This document shows positions 9,321 to 17,013 of a DNA stretch of 46,174 bases, one piece after another (positions within the stretch are counted from its first letter, which is position 1; each line of letters opens with the position of its first letter). Made by a program: the position numbers and the translations under genes. Under the pieces are notes generated by a model, which was not told the DNA's origin, did no database searches, and saw nothing but the letters and a program-made list of their open reading frames with translations. The stretch is from Pseudonocardiaceae bacterium (GTDB lineage Bacteria; Actinomycetota; Actinomycetes; Mycobacteriales; Pseudonocardiaceae): assembly GCA_009379815.1 (NCBI GenBank), contig WHSY01000035.1, forward strand, positions 1-46,174, written 5' to 3'.

Positions 9321-9731
9321 GTGGCGCGTGGCACGGGCTGGCCGGCGGGGGTGCTGGCGCTCGCGGTGGTCGGCCTGCTCGCCGTGTCGGGCTGGCTGGT
9401 GTGGCCCTCCGGTGCCGACTACCGGTCCGCCCCGGCCACCGTCGTCGAGTCGGCCGAGTGCGGTCCGTCGGATGCCAGCGACGTCGTGCGTGTCGACCTC
9501 GAGGGGCGTGCCGTAGCGGCCGCGCTCGACGCCTGCGGGCACCGCGTGGGCGCGCGGGTCACCGTCGAGATCCTCGTGGGTGCCGTTCGCGACGGCATGA
9601 CGGTCCGCCTGGCCGGCACCGGGGTGCCCGCCGGAGCGACCACCGCCCAGCGGGTGGCCGCAGTGCTGCTCGTGGTCGCCGGGGGAGCGGGGGCGCTGCT
9701 CGGCTGGCAGCTGTCGCGACGCAGGCGGTAG
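9321..9731 (+). CDS. Hypothetical two-TM membrane protein
   Basis: 136 aa, start GTG 9321, preceded by CACGAT seven bases upstream, compatible with a leaderless start. Layout: N-terminal span (GVLALAVVGLLAVSGWLVW), an external-looking domain of about 75 residues with two cysteines (SAECGPSD and DACGHR) that could pair, and a C-terminal span (AAVLLVVAGGAGALLGWQL) ending in a basic RRRR tail. No family recognised. It sits between the K+ channel and the M16 peptidase pair. Confidence 0.7.
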   Translation: MARGTGWPAGVLALAVVGLLAVSGWLVWPSGADYRSAPATVVESAECGPSDASDVVRVDLEGRAVAAALDACGHRVGARVTVEILVGAVRDGMTVRLAGTGVPAGATTAQRVAAVLLVVAGGAGALLGWQLSRRRR

Positions 9732-9768
9732 CCCGCGGAGGCCCCCTCGCCCGGTACCGGCGAGCCCG

Positions 9769-9774
9769 TAGGCT
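9769..9774 (+). promoter_or_regulatory. -10 element TAGGCT for the M16 operon
   Basis: TAGGCT is followed by exactly seven bases and ATG 9782, the leaderless layout also seen at 5122 and 19866. It decides the start within a frame that is open upstream. Confidence 0.45.
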
Positions 9775-9781
9775 GCCGGGC

Positions 9782-11083
9782 ATGGCCCGCATCCCGGCAC
9801 CGAAGCTCGAGCTGCACCGCGAGACGTTGCCCAACGGCCTGCGGGTGGTGCTGGCTCCGCACCGGCTAGCTCCGGTGGTCGCGGTGAGCATGCACTACGA
9901 CGTCGGGTTCCGCTCCGAGCCGCAGGGGCGCACCGGCTTCGCCCACCTGTTCGAGCACCTGATGTTCCAGGGCAGCGAGAGCCTGGACAAGCTCGCGCAC
10001 TTCCGGCACGTGCAGTCCTCGGGCGGGATCTTCAACGGCTCCACCCATCCGGATTACACCGACTACTTCGAGGTGCTCCCCTCCGCCGCGCTGGAGCGGG
10101 CGCTGTTCCTCGAGGCCGACCGGATGCGCGCACCGCGGATCACCACCGAGAACCTGCGCAACCAGGTCGACGTGGTCAAGGAGGAGATCCGCCTCAACGT
10201 GCTCAACCGGCCCTACGGCGGGTTCCCGTGGATCACCCTGCCGCCCGTGCTCTACGACACGTTCCCCAACGCGCACAACGGCTATGGCGACTTCACCGAG
10301 CTGGAAGCCGCCACCGTCGAGGACTGCGCGGCGTTCTTCGACGCCTTCTACGCGCCCGGCAACGCCGTGCTGACCGTCGCGGGGGACTTCGACGTCGAGC
10401 ATGCCCGGGAGCTGGTGGCGCGCCATTTCGCCGACGTCCCGGCGCGGCCGGTGCCGAGCCGACCGTCGTTCGCCGAACCCGCGCCCGACGGCGAGCGGCG
10501 CCACGAGCAACCCGATCCGCTGGCTCCGCTGCCGGCACTGGCCGTCGGCTACCGGTTGCCCGATCCGGTCGCCGACCTGAAGACCTACCTCGCCCACGAA
10601 CTGCTCGCGGCGGTGCTCTCCGACGGCGACTCCTCGCGGCTCGAGCAGCGCCTCGTGCACGCCGACGAGCTGGTCACCGACATCGGGGCGGGCTGCGGGC
10701 TGATGGGTGCCCCGCTCGACGCCCGCGACCCGGACACGTTCACCGTCACCGCGATCCACCCGGCCGATGTCGAAGCCGAGCGGGTGCTCGGCGCGACCGA
10801 CGAGGAGATCGCCCGGCTGGCCGACCAGGGCCCGGATCCCGACGAGCTGTCCCGGATCACCGCGCGCTGGGCGGCGACGCTGTTTCGCGAGCACGACCGG
10901 CTGGTCTCCCGCACGCTGGCACTCGGCGCCTTCGAGCTGCTGCACGGCCGTGGCGAGCTGGTGGCCGAGCTGCCTGCGATGGTCGCCGCTGTGACGCCCG
11001 ATCAGGTGGCCGCCGCGGCGCAGCGGCTGAGGCCGGACTCGCGCGCGGTACTGACCGTCCAACCCACAGGAGGCCCAGCGTGA
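9782..11083 (+). CDS. M16 zinc metallopeptidase, catalytic subunit
   Basis: 433 aa. The inverted zinc motif HLFEH is at residues 55-59 (FAHLFEHLMFQGSE), and the distal glutamates lie in VVKEEIRLN (about 134-135), so the active site appears complete. The N-terminus (ETLPNGLRVVLAPHRLAPVV) is typical of pitrilysin-family PqqL/processing-peptidase-like proteins. No signal peptide is visible, so it is probably cytoplasmic. The next gene encodes the matching non-catalytic partner with a four-base overlap, a common bacterial arrangement in which two half-clam subunits form a heterodimer. Confidence 0.88.
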   Translation: MARIPAPKLELHRETLPNGLRVVLAPHRLAPVVAVSMHYDVGFRSEPQGRTGFAHLFEHLMFQGSESLDKLAHFRHVQSSGGIFNGSTHPDYTDYFEVLPSAALERALFLEADRMRAPRITTENLRNQVDVVKEEIRLNVLNRPYGGFPWITLPPVLYDTFPNAHNGYGDFTELEAATVEDCAAFFDAFYAPGNAVLTVAGDFDVEHARELVARHFADVPARPVPSRPSFAEPAPDGERRHEQPDPLAPLPALAVGYRLPDPVADLKTYLAHELLAAVLSDGDSSRLEQRLVHADELVTDIGAGCGLMGAPLDARDPDTFTVTAIHPADVEAERVLGATDEEIARLADQGPDPDELSRITARWAATLFREHDRLVSRTLALGAFELLHGRGELVAELPAMVAAVTPDQVAAAAQRLRPDSRAVLTVQPTGGPA

Positions 11084-12474
11084 CGACGACCGCGGCCGGC
11101 CACGACGCGCGACCGGCGCACCGCAGTGCCGAGCAGATCGGGACCACACCGGCCGGGCCGCGCCCGTTGCCCCCACTGGGCACGCGGCGAACCGCGCGCG
11201 TACCGTCGACTGTGGACACCGTCCTCGAGAACGGGCTGCGGGTGATCGCCGTCCGACGTCCCGCCGTGCCGATGGTCGAGCTGCGGCTCGCCGTGCCCTT
11301 CGGCGGGACCCACCGCACCCACGCCGCCCGCGCGGAGGTGCTCTCGGCGACCCTGCTGCGCGGTACCGCACGCCGTGACCGCTTCGGTATCGACACCGAG
11401 CTCGCGAGGGTGGGCGGCGAGCTGTCCGCCGGGGTGGATCCGGAGTACCTGTCGGTGTCCGGATCGGCGCTGGCCAGCGGTCTGCCGGTGCTGCTCGACG
11501 TGCTCGCCGACTCGCTGTCGGACGCCGCGCACCGCGCCGGCGAGGTGGCGCGGGAACGGTCGCGGCTGGTGGAGCGGATCGTGATGGGCCGCTCGCAGCC
11601 GCGGGTGATAGCCCGGGAAGCCCTGCAGCGGCACCGCTACGGCGATCACCCGGCCACTCGCGAGATGCCGGCCGCCGACGACGTCGCCGCCGTCACCCCG
11701 GCGGCGGTACGAGCGCTGCATCGCCGGGCGGTGGTACCCGGCGGTTCCGTGCTGGTGCTCGTCGGTGACATCACCCCGGCGCGGGTGGTGGAAACGGTCG
11801 CGGCCGCGCTGTCGGGCTGGCGCAGCGACCGCGTCGCGACCGAGGTGGCACCGCTGCCCGACGTGGCGGGCGGGGACCTGGCCCTGGTGCACCGCGACGG
11901 CGCCGTGCAGTCACAGCTGCGGCTGTCCGGGCAGGCGCTGCCCCGGACCGACGAGCGCTACCCGGCGCTGCAGCTGGCCAACCTGGTCTTCGGCGGCTAC
12001 TTCTCGTCGCGGTGGGTGGAGAACATCCGCGAGGACAAGGGCTACACCTACGGGGCGCACTCCGGCTTCGAGTTCACCCCGCACGGCGCGACGCTGCTCG
12101 CCGATGCCGACACCGCGAGCGAGGTGACCGCAGCGGCACTGCTGGAGACCCGCTACGAGCTGGGGCGGATGGCCGTGGTCCCGCCCGACGAGTCCGAAGT
12201 GGACAATGCCAGGCAGTATTCCACCGGGTCGCTGACAATCGGCACGTCGTCGCAGGCAGGGCTGGCGGGTCACCTCACCGCGCTGGCCATGGTCGGGCTC
12301 GACGTCGACTGGCTGCGCGCGCATCCCGCTCGGTTGCGGAAGGTCACCACCGAGCAAGTCGCCGAGGCCGCGGCGCAGTTCCTGGCCCCGACCCGGTTTA
12401 CCGGCGTGGTCGTGGGCGATGCCGAGCGGCTGGCCGGCCCGCTTTCGGCACTGGGCGGTGTCGCGGTCCCGTGA
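11080..12474 (+). CDS. M16-family peptidase-like protein, non-catalytic partner
   Basis: 464 aa from GTG 11080, with an AGGAGG-like ribosome binding site (ACAGGAGG, about 11066) and a four-base overlap with the catalytic subunit. It has the M16 fold signature (DTVLENGLRVIAVRRPAVPM at about 46, and YFSSRWVENIREDKGYTYGAHS in the second half) but no HxxEH: the equivalent segment reads THAARAEVLSATLLRGT. This is the pattern of the inactive subunit, which contributes an R/Y-type substrate-binding motif. About 40 poorly conserved N-terminal residues precede the domain. The stop overlaps the nudC GTG, suggesting one transcript. Confidence 0.85.
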   Translation: MTTTAAGHDARPAHRSAEQIGTTPAGPRPLPPLGTRRTARVPSTVDTVLENGLRVIAVRRPAVPMVELRLAVPFGGTHRTHAARAEVLSATLLRGTARRDRFGIDTELARVGGELSAGVDPEYLSVSGSALASGLPVLLDVLADSLSDAAHRAGEVARERSRLVERIVMGRSQPRVIAREALQRHRYGDHPATREMPAADDVAAVTPAAVRALHRRAVVPGGSVLVLVGDITPARVVETVAAALSGWRSDRVATEVAPLPDVAGGDLALVHRDGAVQSQLRLSGQALPRTDERYPALQLANLVFGGYFSSRWVENIREDKGYTYGAHSGFEFTPHGATLLADADTASEVTAAALLETRYELGRMAVVPPDESEVDNARQYSTGSLTIGTSSQAGLAGHLTALAMVGLDVDWLRAHPARLRKVTTEQVAEAAAQFLAPTRFTGVVVGDAERLAGPLSALGGVAVP

Positions 12475-13415
12475 GCATCGCCGGATCGTTCACGCTGCCC
12501 TCCTCGCCGCTGCTGTCCCGATCCACGGTCGACCGCCACGAATCGCGGCGCCTCGACGTCGCGCGGCAGCAGTCGCTGTGGCCCGGCGCGAGGGTGCTGC
12601 TGCTCGACGGCGAAGGCCGCACGCCGGTGCGCGGCGGAGCGCTGGCACTGCGCCCGTCCGCCGAGGTCGCAGCACAGCCCCCGGTGGACGCGGTGCTGCT
12701 CGGCGAGTCGGGTGACACCGCCTACTGGGCGGCGCCCCGCGAACACGGCGAGCGGGTGGCCGGCGAGCACTGGCGGGACCTGCGCGGCTGCGGGGCGGAT
12801 CTCGACGACACCGACGCGGGATTGTTCACCACGGCGGTGGCGGTGCTGCGGTGGCACGACCGTGCCGGGTTCTGCGCGATCTGCGGCAGCCCCACCGCGC
12901 CGCGTTTCGCCGGGTGGGCCCGCTACTGCCTGCGCTGCGGGAACGAGGAGTACCCGCGAACCGATCCCGCGGTGATCTGCCTGGTGCACGACGCTGCGGA
13001 CGCCCACGTGCTGCTGGCCCGCCAGTCCAGTTGGCCGCCGGGGCGCTTCTCGGTGCTCGCCGGGTTCGTCGAGGCGGGTGAGTCCCTGGAGTCCTGCGTG
13101 ATCCGCGAGGTGGCCGAGGAGGTCGGGGTCGAGGTCCGCGACGTCCGATACCTCGGCAGCCAGCCTTGGCCGTTCCCGCGGTCGGTGATGATCGGCTTCG
13201 CCGCGGTGGCCGACCGTGACGCCCCGCTGCGCCCGGCGGACGGCGAGATCGCCCAGGCCCGGTGGGTCTCCCGCGACGAGCTGCGAGCGGCACTGGCCGA
13301 GGGCGGGTGGACCCACCGCGAGGACGGATCCCCCGGTTCCGCCGTGCTGCTGCTGCCCGGCGAGATCTCCATCGCCCGCCGCATGCTCGACGCGTGGTGC
13401 GCTGCGCGCCCGTGA
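12471..13415 (+). CDS. nudC: NAD+ diphosphatase NudC
   Basis: 314 aa. A four-cysteine zinc ribbon is seen: CAIC (135, 138) and CLRC (153, 156). The Nudix box GFVEAGESLESCVIREVAEE runs from about residue 198, and SQPWPFPRS (about 230), the NudC signature for NADH specificity, follows. The enzyme hydrolyses NAD(H) to NMN(H) and AMP and is known in other bacteria to remove NAD caps from RNA. Same position relative to mycoredoxin and uvrD2 as Rv3199c in M. tuberculosis. The stop TGA is the second to fourth base of the 40-bp palindromic repeat at 13412. GTG 12471 is chosen for the GTGA overlap with the M16 gene. Confidence 0.93.
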   Translation: MSIAGSFTLPSSPLLSRSTVDRHESRRLDVARQQSLWPGARVLLLDGEGRTPVRGGALALRPSAEVAAQPPVDAVLLGESGDTAYWAAPREHGERVAGEHWRDLRGCGADLDDTDAGLFTTAVAVLRWHDRAGFCAICGSPTAPRFAGWARYCLRCGNEEYPRTDPAVICLVHDAADAHVLLARQSSWPPGRFSVLAGFVEAGESLESCVIREVAEEVGVEVRDVRYLGSQPWPFPRSVMIGFAAVADRDAPLRPADGEIAQARWVSRDELRAALAEGGWTHREDGSPGSAVLLLPGEISIARRMLDAWCAARP

Positions 13416-13451
13416 GTGGTGATGCGAGTCATAGCTCGCATTACCACTCAC
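13412..13451. repeat. 40-bp palindromic repeat, copy 1 (bidirectional stop/terminator-like)
   Basis: Arms GTGAGTGGTGATGCGAG and CTCGCATTACCACTCAC pair with a single G-U type mismatch around a six-base loop. It lies exactly between convergent nudC and mycoredoxin. Its first bases contain the TGA stop of nudC (13413-13415), and its last bases, read on the minus strand, give the TGA stop of mycoredoxin (13448-13450). The RNA hairpin could terminate both transcripts, but no U-tract follows. Confidence 0.85.
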
Positions 13452-13681
13452 GACCCCTGAGCAGGCACGACCGCGGTGATCTGGTCGATCGTGGGATTGG
13501 TGAGCATGGAGCCGTCGGGCAGCTGGACGGTCGGAACCGTCTGGTTGCCCCCGTTTGCGCTTTCCACGGCTGCAGCAGCCTGCGGGTCGTGCTCGATATC
13601 GACCTCGCGGAAGGCGATCCCGGCACGCTCGAGCTGCGCCTTGAGCCGGCGGCAGAAGCCGCACCACACCGTCGTGTACAT
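13448..13681 (-). CDS. Mycoredoxin-type glutaredoxin
   Basis: 77 aa. TVWCGFCRRLK carries the CxxC active site; TVPTV before a cis-Pro and DGSMLTNPT match mycoredoxin-1 (Rv3198A, CGYC), which resides in the same nudC-uvrD2 interval. Role from family: mycothiol-dependent reduction of mixed disulfides. I use ATG 13681 because GAGGGA lies seven bases upstream; in-frame GTGs at 13687 and 13696 are possible, and the longer open frame runs back through the second palindromic repeat and is not convincing. The stop is contributed by palindromic repeat copy 1. Divergent from uvrD2. Confidence 0.88.
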   Translation of the reverse strand: MYTTVWCGFCRRLKAQLERAGIAFREVDIEHDPQAAAAVESANGGNQTVPTVQLPDGSMLTNPTIDQITAVVPAQGS

Positions 13682-13732
13682 CGTCACGTCCCTCACACCA
13701 GGTGCCAACACCGCACCGCCGCACCCTGTTCC

Positions 13733-13772
13733 GTGAGTGGCGATGCGAGTCATGACTCGCCTCGCCACTCAC
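13733..13772. repeat. 40-bp palindromic repeat, copy 2
   Basis: Same length and layout as copy 1: arm GTGAGTGGCGATGCGAGT, a four-base CATG loop, and arm ACTCGCCTCGCCACTCAC, with one mismatch. Several arm positions differ from copy 1 in compensating or wobble-preserving ways, which suggests selection on the hairpin. It lies upstream of mycoredoxin and upstream of uvrD2, in the divergent intergenic region. Confidence 0.8.
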
Positions 13773-13789
13773 AGGGCCACTCACAGGGC
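13766..13789. repeat. Two tandem copies of a 12-bp unit
   Basis: CACTCACAGGGC occurs twice in direct succession, the first copy sharing the CACTCAC end of the palindromic repeat. A partial duplication of the repeat edge is the simplest explanation. Confidence 0.7.
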
Positions 13790-13823
13790 CACGGTGTCGG
13801 GGCGCTCTGCGAGGATGCGGGTC

Positions 13824-15899
13824 GTGCGTGACCGGCCGGAGCTCGACACCGATCCCGCAGCGGTGCTGGACCCCGAGCAGCGGGAGGCGGTGCTGGCGCC
13901 CCGCGGGCCGGTGTGCGTGCTGGCGGGGGCCGGCACCGGCAAGACCCGCACGATCACCCACCGGATCGCCCACCTGGTGCGAAGGGGGCATGTCGCGGCG
14001 GGACAGGTGCTGGCCGTGACCTTCACCGCCAGGGCGGCGGGCGAGCTGCGCACCCGGCTGCGCGCGCTGGGCGTCACCGGCGTGCAGGCACGGACCTTCC
14101 ACGCCGCCGCGTTGCGCCAGCTGCGGTACTTCTGGCCGCAGGTGGTCGGCGACGAGCCATGGCCGGTGCTCGAGCACAAGTTGCGCCTGGTCGGGCAGGC
14201 CGCGCACCGGGCCGGTGCGGACACCTCCGCCGACACGCTCCGCGACCTCGCGAGTGAGATCGAGTGGGCCAAGGGCAGCCTGGTCACCGCCGACGGCTAC
14301 GCCGCAGCAGCGGCCGGCGCGCACCGCGACACGCCGCTGCCGGCGTCGCAGGTGGCCACGGTCTATGCGGGGTACGAGGAGCTCAAGAACCGCGCTCGCA
14401 CGCTGGACTTCGACGACCTGCTGCTGCACACGGCCGCCGCGCTCGAGGAGCACACCGGCGTCGCCGAGGAGTTCCGGGAGCGCTACCGGTGCTTCGTCGT
14501 CGACGAGTACCAGGACGTCACGCCGGCCCAGCAGCGGGTGCTCGATGCCTGGGTGTGCCCGCGCGACGACCTGACCGTCGTCGGTGACGCGAACCAGACG
14601 ATCTACTCCTTCGCTGGAGCAGCACCGCGGTTCCTGCTCGGGTTCACCCGGCGCTTCCCCGATGCGGTGACAGTGCGGCTACAGCGTGACTACCGGTCCA
14701 CCCCGGAGGTCGTCTCGATGGCCAATCGGGTGATCTCCGCTGCACGGGATCGGCCGTCCGGGACCCGGCTGCAACTGGTCGGCCAGCAGCCGGGGGGACC
14801 CGAGCCCGTCTTCGCCGAGCACGACGACGAGCCTACCGAGGCACGGGCGGTGGCGGACGCGATCGCCGACCTCGTCGCCGCCGGGGTGCCCGCGGGCGAG
14901 ATCGCGGTGCTGTTCCGGGTCAACGCCCAGTCCGAGGTCTACGAGGAGGCGCTCGACGCCCGCGGCATCCCGTTCCAGGTGCGGGGCGGGGAGCGGTTCT
15001 TCCGCCGCACCGAGATCCGAGCCGCGATGCGGGCGTTGCGTGCCGCGGCAGCCTCGCCCCCCGACAACGCCGACCTCGCCACCGCGGTGCGGGAGGTGCT
15101 CGCCGGCCAGGGGCTGTCGGGCGAGGCGCCGGGGGGCAGCTCCGCGCGGGCGCGCTGGGAGTCGCTGCGGGCGCTGTCCGAGTTGGCCGACGACCTCGCG
15201 GCCACCGTGCCCGACGCCGATCTCGACCGGTTCGTCGCCGAGCTCGACGCCCGTGCCGACGCGGCCCATCCGCCCGTCGTGCGGGGCGTGACGCTGGCCA
15301 CGCTGCACGCCGCGAAGGGCCTGGAGTGGGATGCCGTGTTCCTGGTCGGGCTGGTCGAGGGCACCCTGCCGATCCAGTACGCCGAGTCCGGCGCGGCGAT
15401 CGAGGAGGAGCGGCGACTGCTCTACGTCGGGATCACCCGGGCCCGCCGGCAGCTGTCGCTGTCCTGGGCGCTGTCGCGTTCCGAGGGTGGCAGGCGGCAC
15501 CGGAGGCGCAGCCGGTTCCTTCACGGGCTGGCGCCCGAGGACCGACCGGCTGCCCGGCTGCGCCCGGCGAAGGGCAAGAAGCCGGTGGCGCGCTGCCGAG
15601 TCTGCGGAGCGCCGGTGGCCGGGACGGTCGCGGTCAAGCTCTCCCGCTGCGCTTCGTGCCCGTCGGATGCCGACACCGATCTGCTGCAGCGGCTCCGCGA
15701 CTGGCGCACCGGCCGCGCCAAGGAGCTGAAGGTTCCCGCGTACGTGGTGTTCACCGACGCGACGCTGACCGCGATCGCCGAGCAGTGTCCCGCAGACCTG
15801 GCCGCCCTGGTCGCGATCCCCGGCATCGGCTCGGCCAAGTCGGACCGCTTCGGGGCGGACGTGCTGGCCCTCGTCCGAGGTGAGCAAATCACAGGGTGA
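13824..15899 (+). CDS. uvrD2: ATP-dependent DNA helicase UvrD2
   Basis: 691 aa, near the 700 aa of mycobacterial UvrD2. Walker A AGAGTGKT at 34-41, DEYQD at about 227, [13 protein letters not shown] (about 252), [10 protein letters not shown] (about 490) and [11 protein letters not shown] (about 530) define a superfamily 1A helicase. The C-terminal part has the tetracysteine CRVC (591, 594) and CASC (609, 612) and an HRDC domain (about 622-691), a combination that distinguishes UvrD2 from UvrD1. In mycobacteria UvrD2 is an essential 3'-5' helicase and its Cys motif is needed for unwinding. GTG 13824 is preferred: GAGGAT sits seven bases upstream as a leaderless -10; ATG 13815 is an alternative. 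Confidence 0.93.
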   Translation: MRDRPELDTDPAAVLDPEQREAVLAPRGPVCVLAGAGTGKTRTITHRIAHLVRRGHVAAGQVLAVTFTARAAGELRTRLRALGVTGVQARTFHAAALRQLRYFWPQVVGDEPWPVLEHKLRLVGQAAHRAGADTSADTLRDLASEIEWAKGSLVTADGYAAAAAGAHRDTPLPASQVATVYAGYEELKNRARTLDFDDLLLHTAAALEEHTGVAEEFRERYRCFVVDEYQDVTPAQQRVLDAWVCPRDDLTVVGDANQTIYSFAGAAPRFLLGFTRRFPDAVTVRLQRDYRSTPEVVSMANRVISAARDRPSGTRLQLVGQQPGGPEPVFAEHDDEPTEARAVADAIADLVAAGVPAGEIAVLFRVNAQSEVYEEALDARGIPFQVRGGERFFRRTEIRAAMRALRAAAASPPDNADLATAVREVLAGQGLSGEAPGGSSARARWESLRALSELADDLAATVPDADLDRFVAELDARADAAHPPVVRGVTLATLHAAKGLEWDAVFLVGLVEGTLPIQYAESGAAIEEERRLLYVGITRARRQLSLSWALSRSEGGRRHRRRSRFLHGLAPEDRPAARLRPAKGKKPVARCRVCGAPVAGTVAVKLSRCASCPSDADTDLLQRLRDWRTGRAKELKVPAYVVFTDATLTAIAEQCPADLAALVAIPGIGSAKSDRFGADVLALVRGEQITG

Positions 15900-15930
15900 C
15901 GAGGAATCTGGAAAAACCTGCGAAATTCCG

Positions 15931-15959
15931 TTGCCGCGCGGCTGCGCTGGTTCTAGCCT
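15931..15959 (+). promoter_or_regulatory. whiB7 promoter with AT-rich upstream element
   Basis: -35 TTGCCG (15931-15936) and -10 TAGCCT (15954-15959) are separated by exactly 17 bases. Just upstream lies GAAATTCCG, an unusually A/T-rich run directly before the -35. Known biology: WhiB7 bound to the primary sigma factor uses its AT-hook to grip an A/T-rich patch a few bases upstream of the -35 and activates its own promoter. Transcription would start near 15966, giving a leader of about 460 bases. Confidence 0.7.
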
Positions 15960-16039
15960 CTGAGGTGCGGTCGTCATCGGCGGCTGACCAGGAACGATCG
16001 ACCAGCTCAGCGAGCGCGGGCAGCGGGGAGGTGTACGAC

Positions 16040-16285
16040 ATGGAGATCATCATGACCGTCGGCACCCGCGACCTCGCGCTGTCCGGGTCCCTCGCCATGC
16101 CGGGGACCGTTCGCGGCGGGGATCCGGCACGGCTGCGTGCCGGCGAGGTCAAGCAGGCAGCCGGCGACGGGTGGCAGGCCATGTGCCAGCCGGTGCACCC
16201 CGTCCAGTTCCGCAACCCTGTCGCGCCGATCGGCACCGATGTGCCGGTTGCCGGCCGTACGCGCGTGTCCGCGCCAGAGCCATAG
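16040..16285 (+). CDS. Upstream ORF in the whiB7 leader
   Basis: 81 codons starting MEIIMTVGTRDLALSG, with GGGGAGGTG eight bases before the ATG, ending at TAG 16283-16285, just 25 bases before the attenuator hairpin. Known for whiB7/wblC leaders in mycobacteria and Streptomyces: translation of a leader ORF controls whether a downstream terminator forms, so ribosome-targeting antibiotics induce the gene. The peptide need not be functional. It is longer than the short leader ORFs I recall from mycobacteria, so how stalling is sensed here is open. Confidence 0.65.
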   Translation: MEIIMTVGTRDLALSGSLAMPGTVRGGDPARLRAGEVKQAAGDGWQAMCQPVHPVQFRNPVAPIGTDVPVAGRTRVSAPEP

Positions 16286-16310
16286 ATCGCGAGCCGTCAC
16301 CACAGGCTCA

Positions 16311-16353
16311 CGAAGGCCGCGGACCCGCACCGGGATCCGCGGCCTTCGTTTAT
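16311..16353 (+). terminator. Attenuator hairpin in the whiB7 leader
   Basis: CGAAGGCCGCGGA (16311-16323) and TCCGCGGCCTTCG (16336-16348) form a perfect 13-bp stem with a 12-base loop, followed by TTTAT. A smaller hairpin (GAGCC 16291-16295 with GGCTC 16305-16309) precedes it and could be part of an alternative fold. Located 71 bases before the whiB7 start, it is an intrinsic-terminator-like structure placed to attenuate whiB7. Confidence 0.8.
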
Positions 16354-16423
16354 CTCCGGCCCCGGGTCCACCACATGTCCACCACCACGGAAGCAGTACC
16401 ACCGCACCCGAGGAGGAGACACC

Positions 16424-16786
16424 GTGTTGAACGCCACCGTCCCGCTGGACTGCGGGGCGTCACCGGACTTCAGCGCGGGGGCAGACCTGCTCCGGTTGCT
16501 CGACGCGGGAACCGACGTCGACACCGCTCTGCCCTGCCGTCTGCACGACCCCGACCTGTGGTTCGCAGAGGCACCCGCCGACCTGGAGCGCGCCAAGGCG
16601 CTCTGTGCCGACTGCCCGATCAAGGACGCCTGCCTGGAATCGGCGCTGAGCCGTCGCGAGCCGTGGGGCGTCTGGGGCGGGGAGATCTTCGAACGCGGCG
16701 CCGTCGTCGCACGCAAGCGGCCGCGTGGCCGGCCCAGCAAGGCCGACCGCGAGCGCGACAACGCTGCGAAGGAGGCCGCCGCGTGA
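16424..16786 (+). CDS. whiB7: WhiB7 transcriptional regulator
   Basis: 120 aa, GTG start with AGGAGGAG (16411-16418) upstream. Four Fe-S cysteines: 38, 61, 64 and 70 (CRLHDPDLWF; LCADCPIKDAC), then the WhiB turn WGVWGGE and a C-terminal AT-hook RGRPSK at 101-106, which is the feature separating WhiB7 from other WhiB proteins. In mycobacteria and Streptomyces WhiB7/WblC activates intrinsic antibiotic resistance genes together with the primary sigma factor. Synteny with uvrD2 on one side and the ABC1-kinase gene on the other matches M. tuberculosis Rv3197A. Regulation is laid out in the leader (promoter, upstream ORF, hairpin). Confidence 0.95.
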   Translation: MLNATVPLDCGASPDFSAGADLLRLLDAGTDVDTALPCRLHDPDLWFAEAPADLERAKALCADCPIKDACLESALSRREPWGVWGGEIFERGAVVARKRPRGRPSKADRERDNAAKEAAA

Positions 16787-16823
16787 CGCCCACGTGCACC
16801 CATCGACTCATCAGGAGAACGCC

Positions 16824-16982
16824 ATGTTGTTGCACGAGGTGCTCGCCAGAGCGCGAATGCGCGAGGACCACCGACTCGCCCGCGAGGCGCGGCTGGCGCG
16901 CCGGCTCACCGTCGCGCGCCGCTGGCGGTGGTTGGCCCGCTACGCGAGCCGCCGCGCCTCGCGGGCCACCGACAGGCTGTAG
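16824..16982 (+). CDS. Small basic protein downstream of whiB7
   Basis: 52 aa starting MLLHEVLARARMREDHRLAR, ATG with CAGGAGAAC upstream (16812-16820). Very rich in arginine and predicted helical; no domain recognised. It is 37 bases after whiB7 on the same strand and is probably co-transcribed with it. Confidence 0.6.
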   Translation: MLLHEVLARARMREDHRLAREARLARRLTVARRWRWLARYASRRASRATDRL

Positions 16983-17013
16983 CCCGGGTCCCGCGGCAGG
17001 GCGGTCGCGATGG

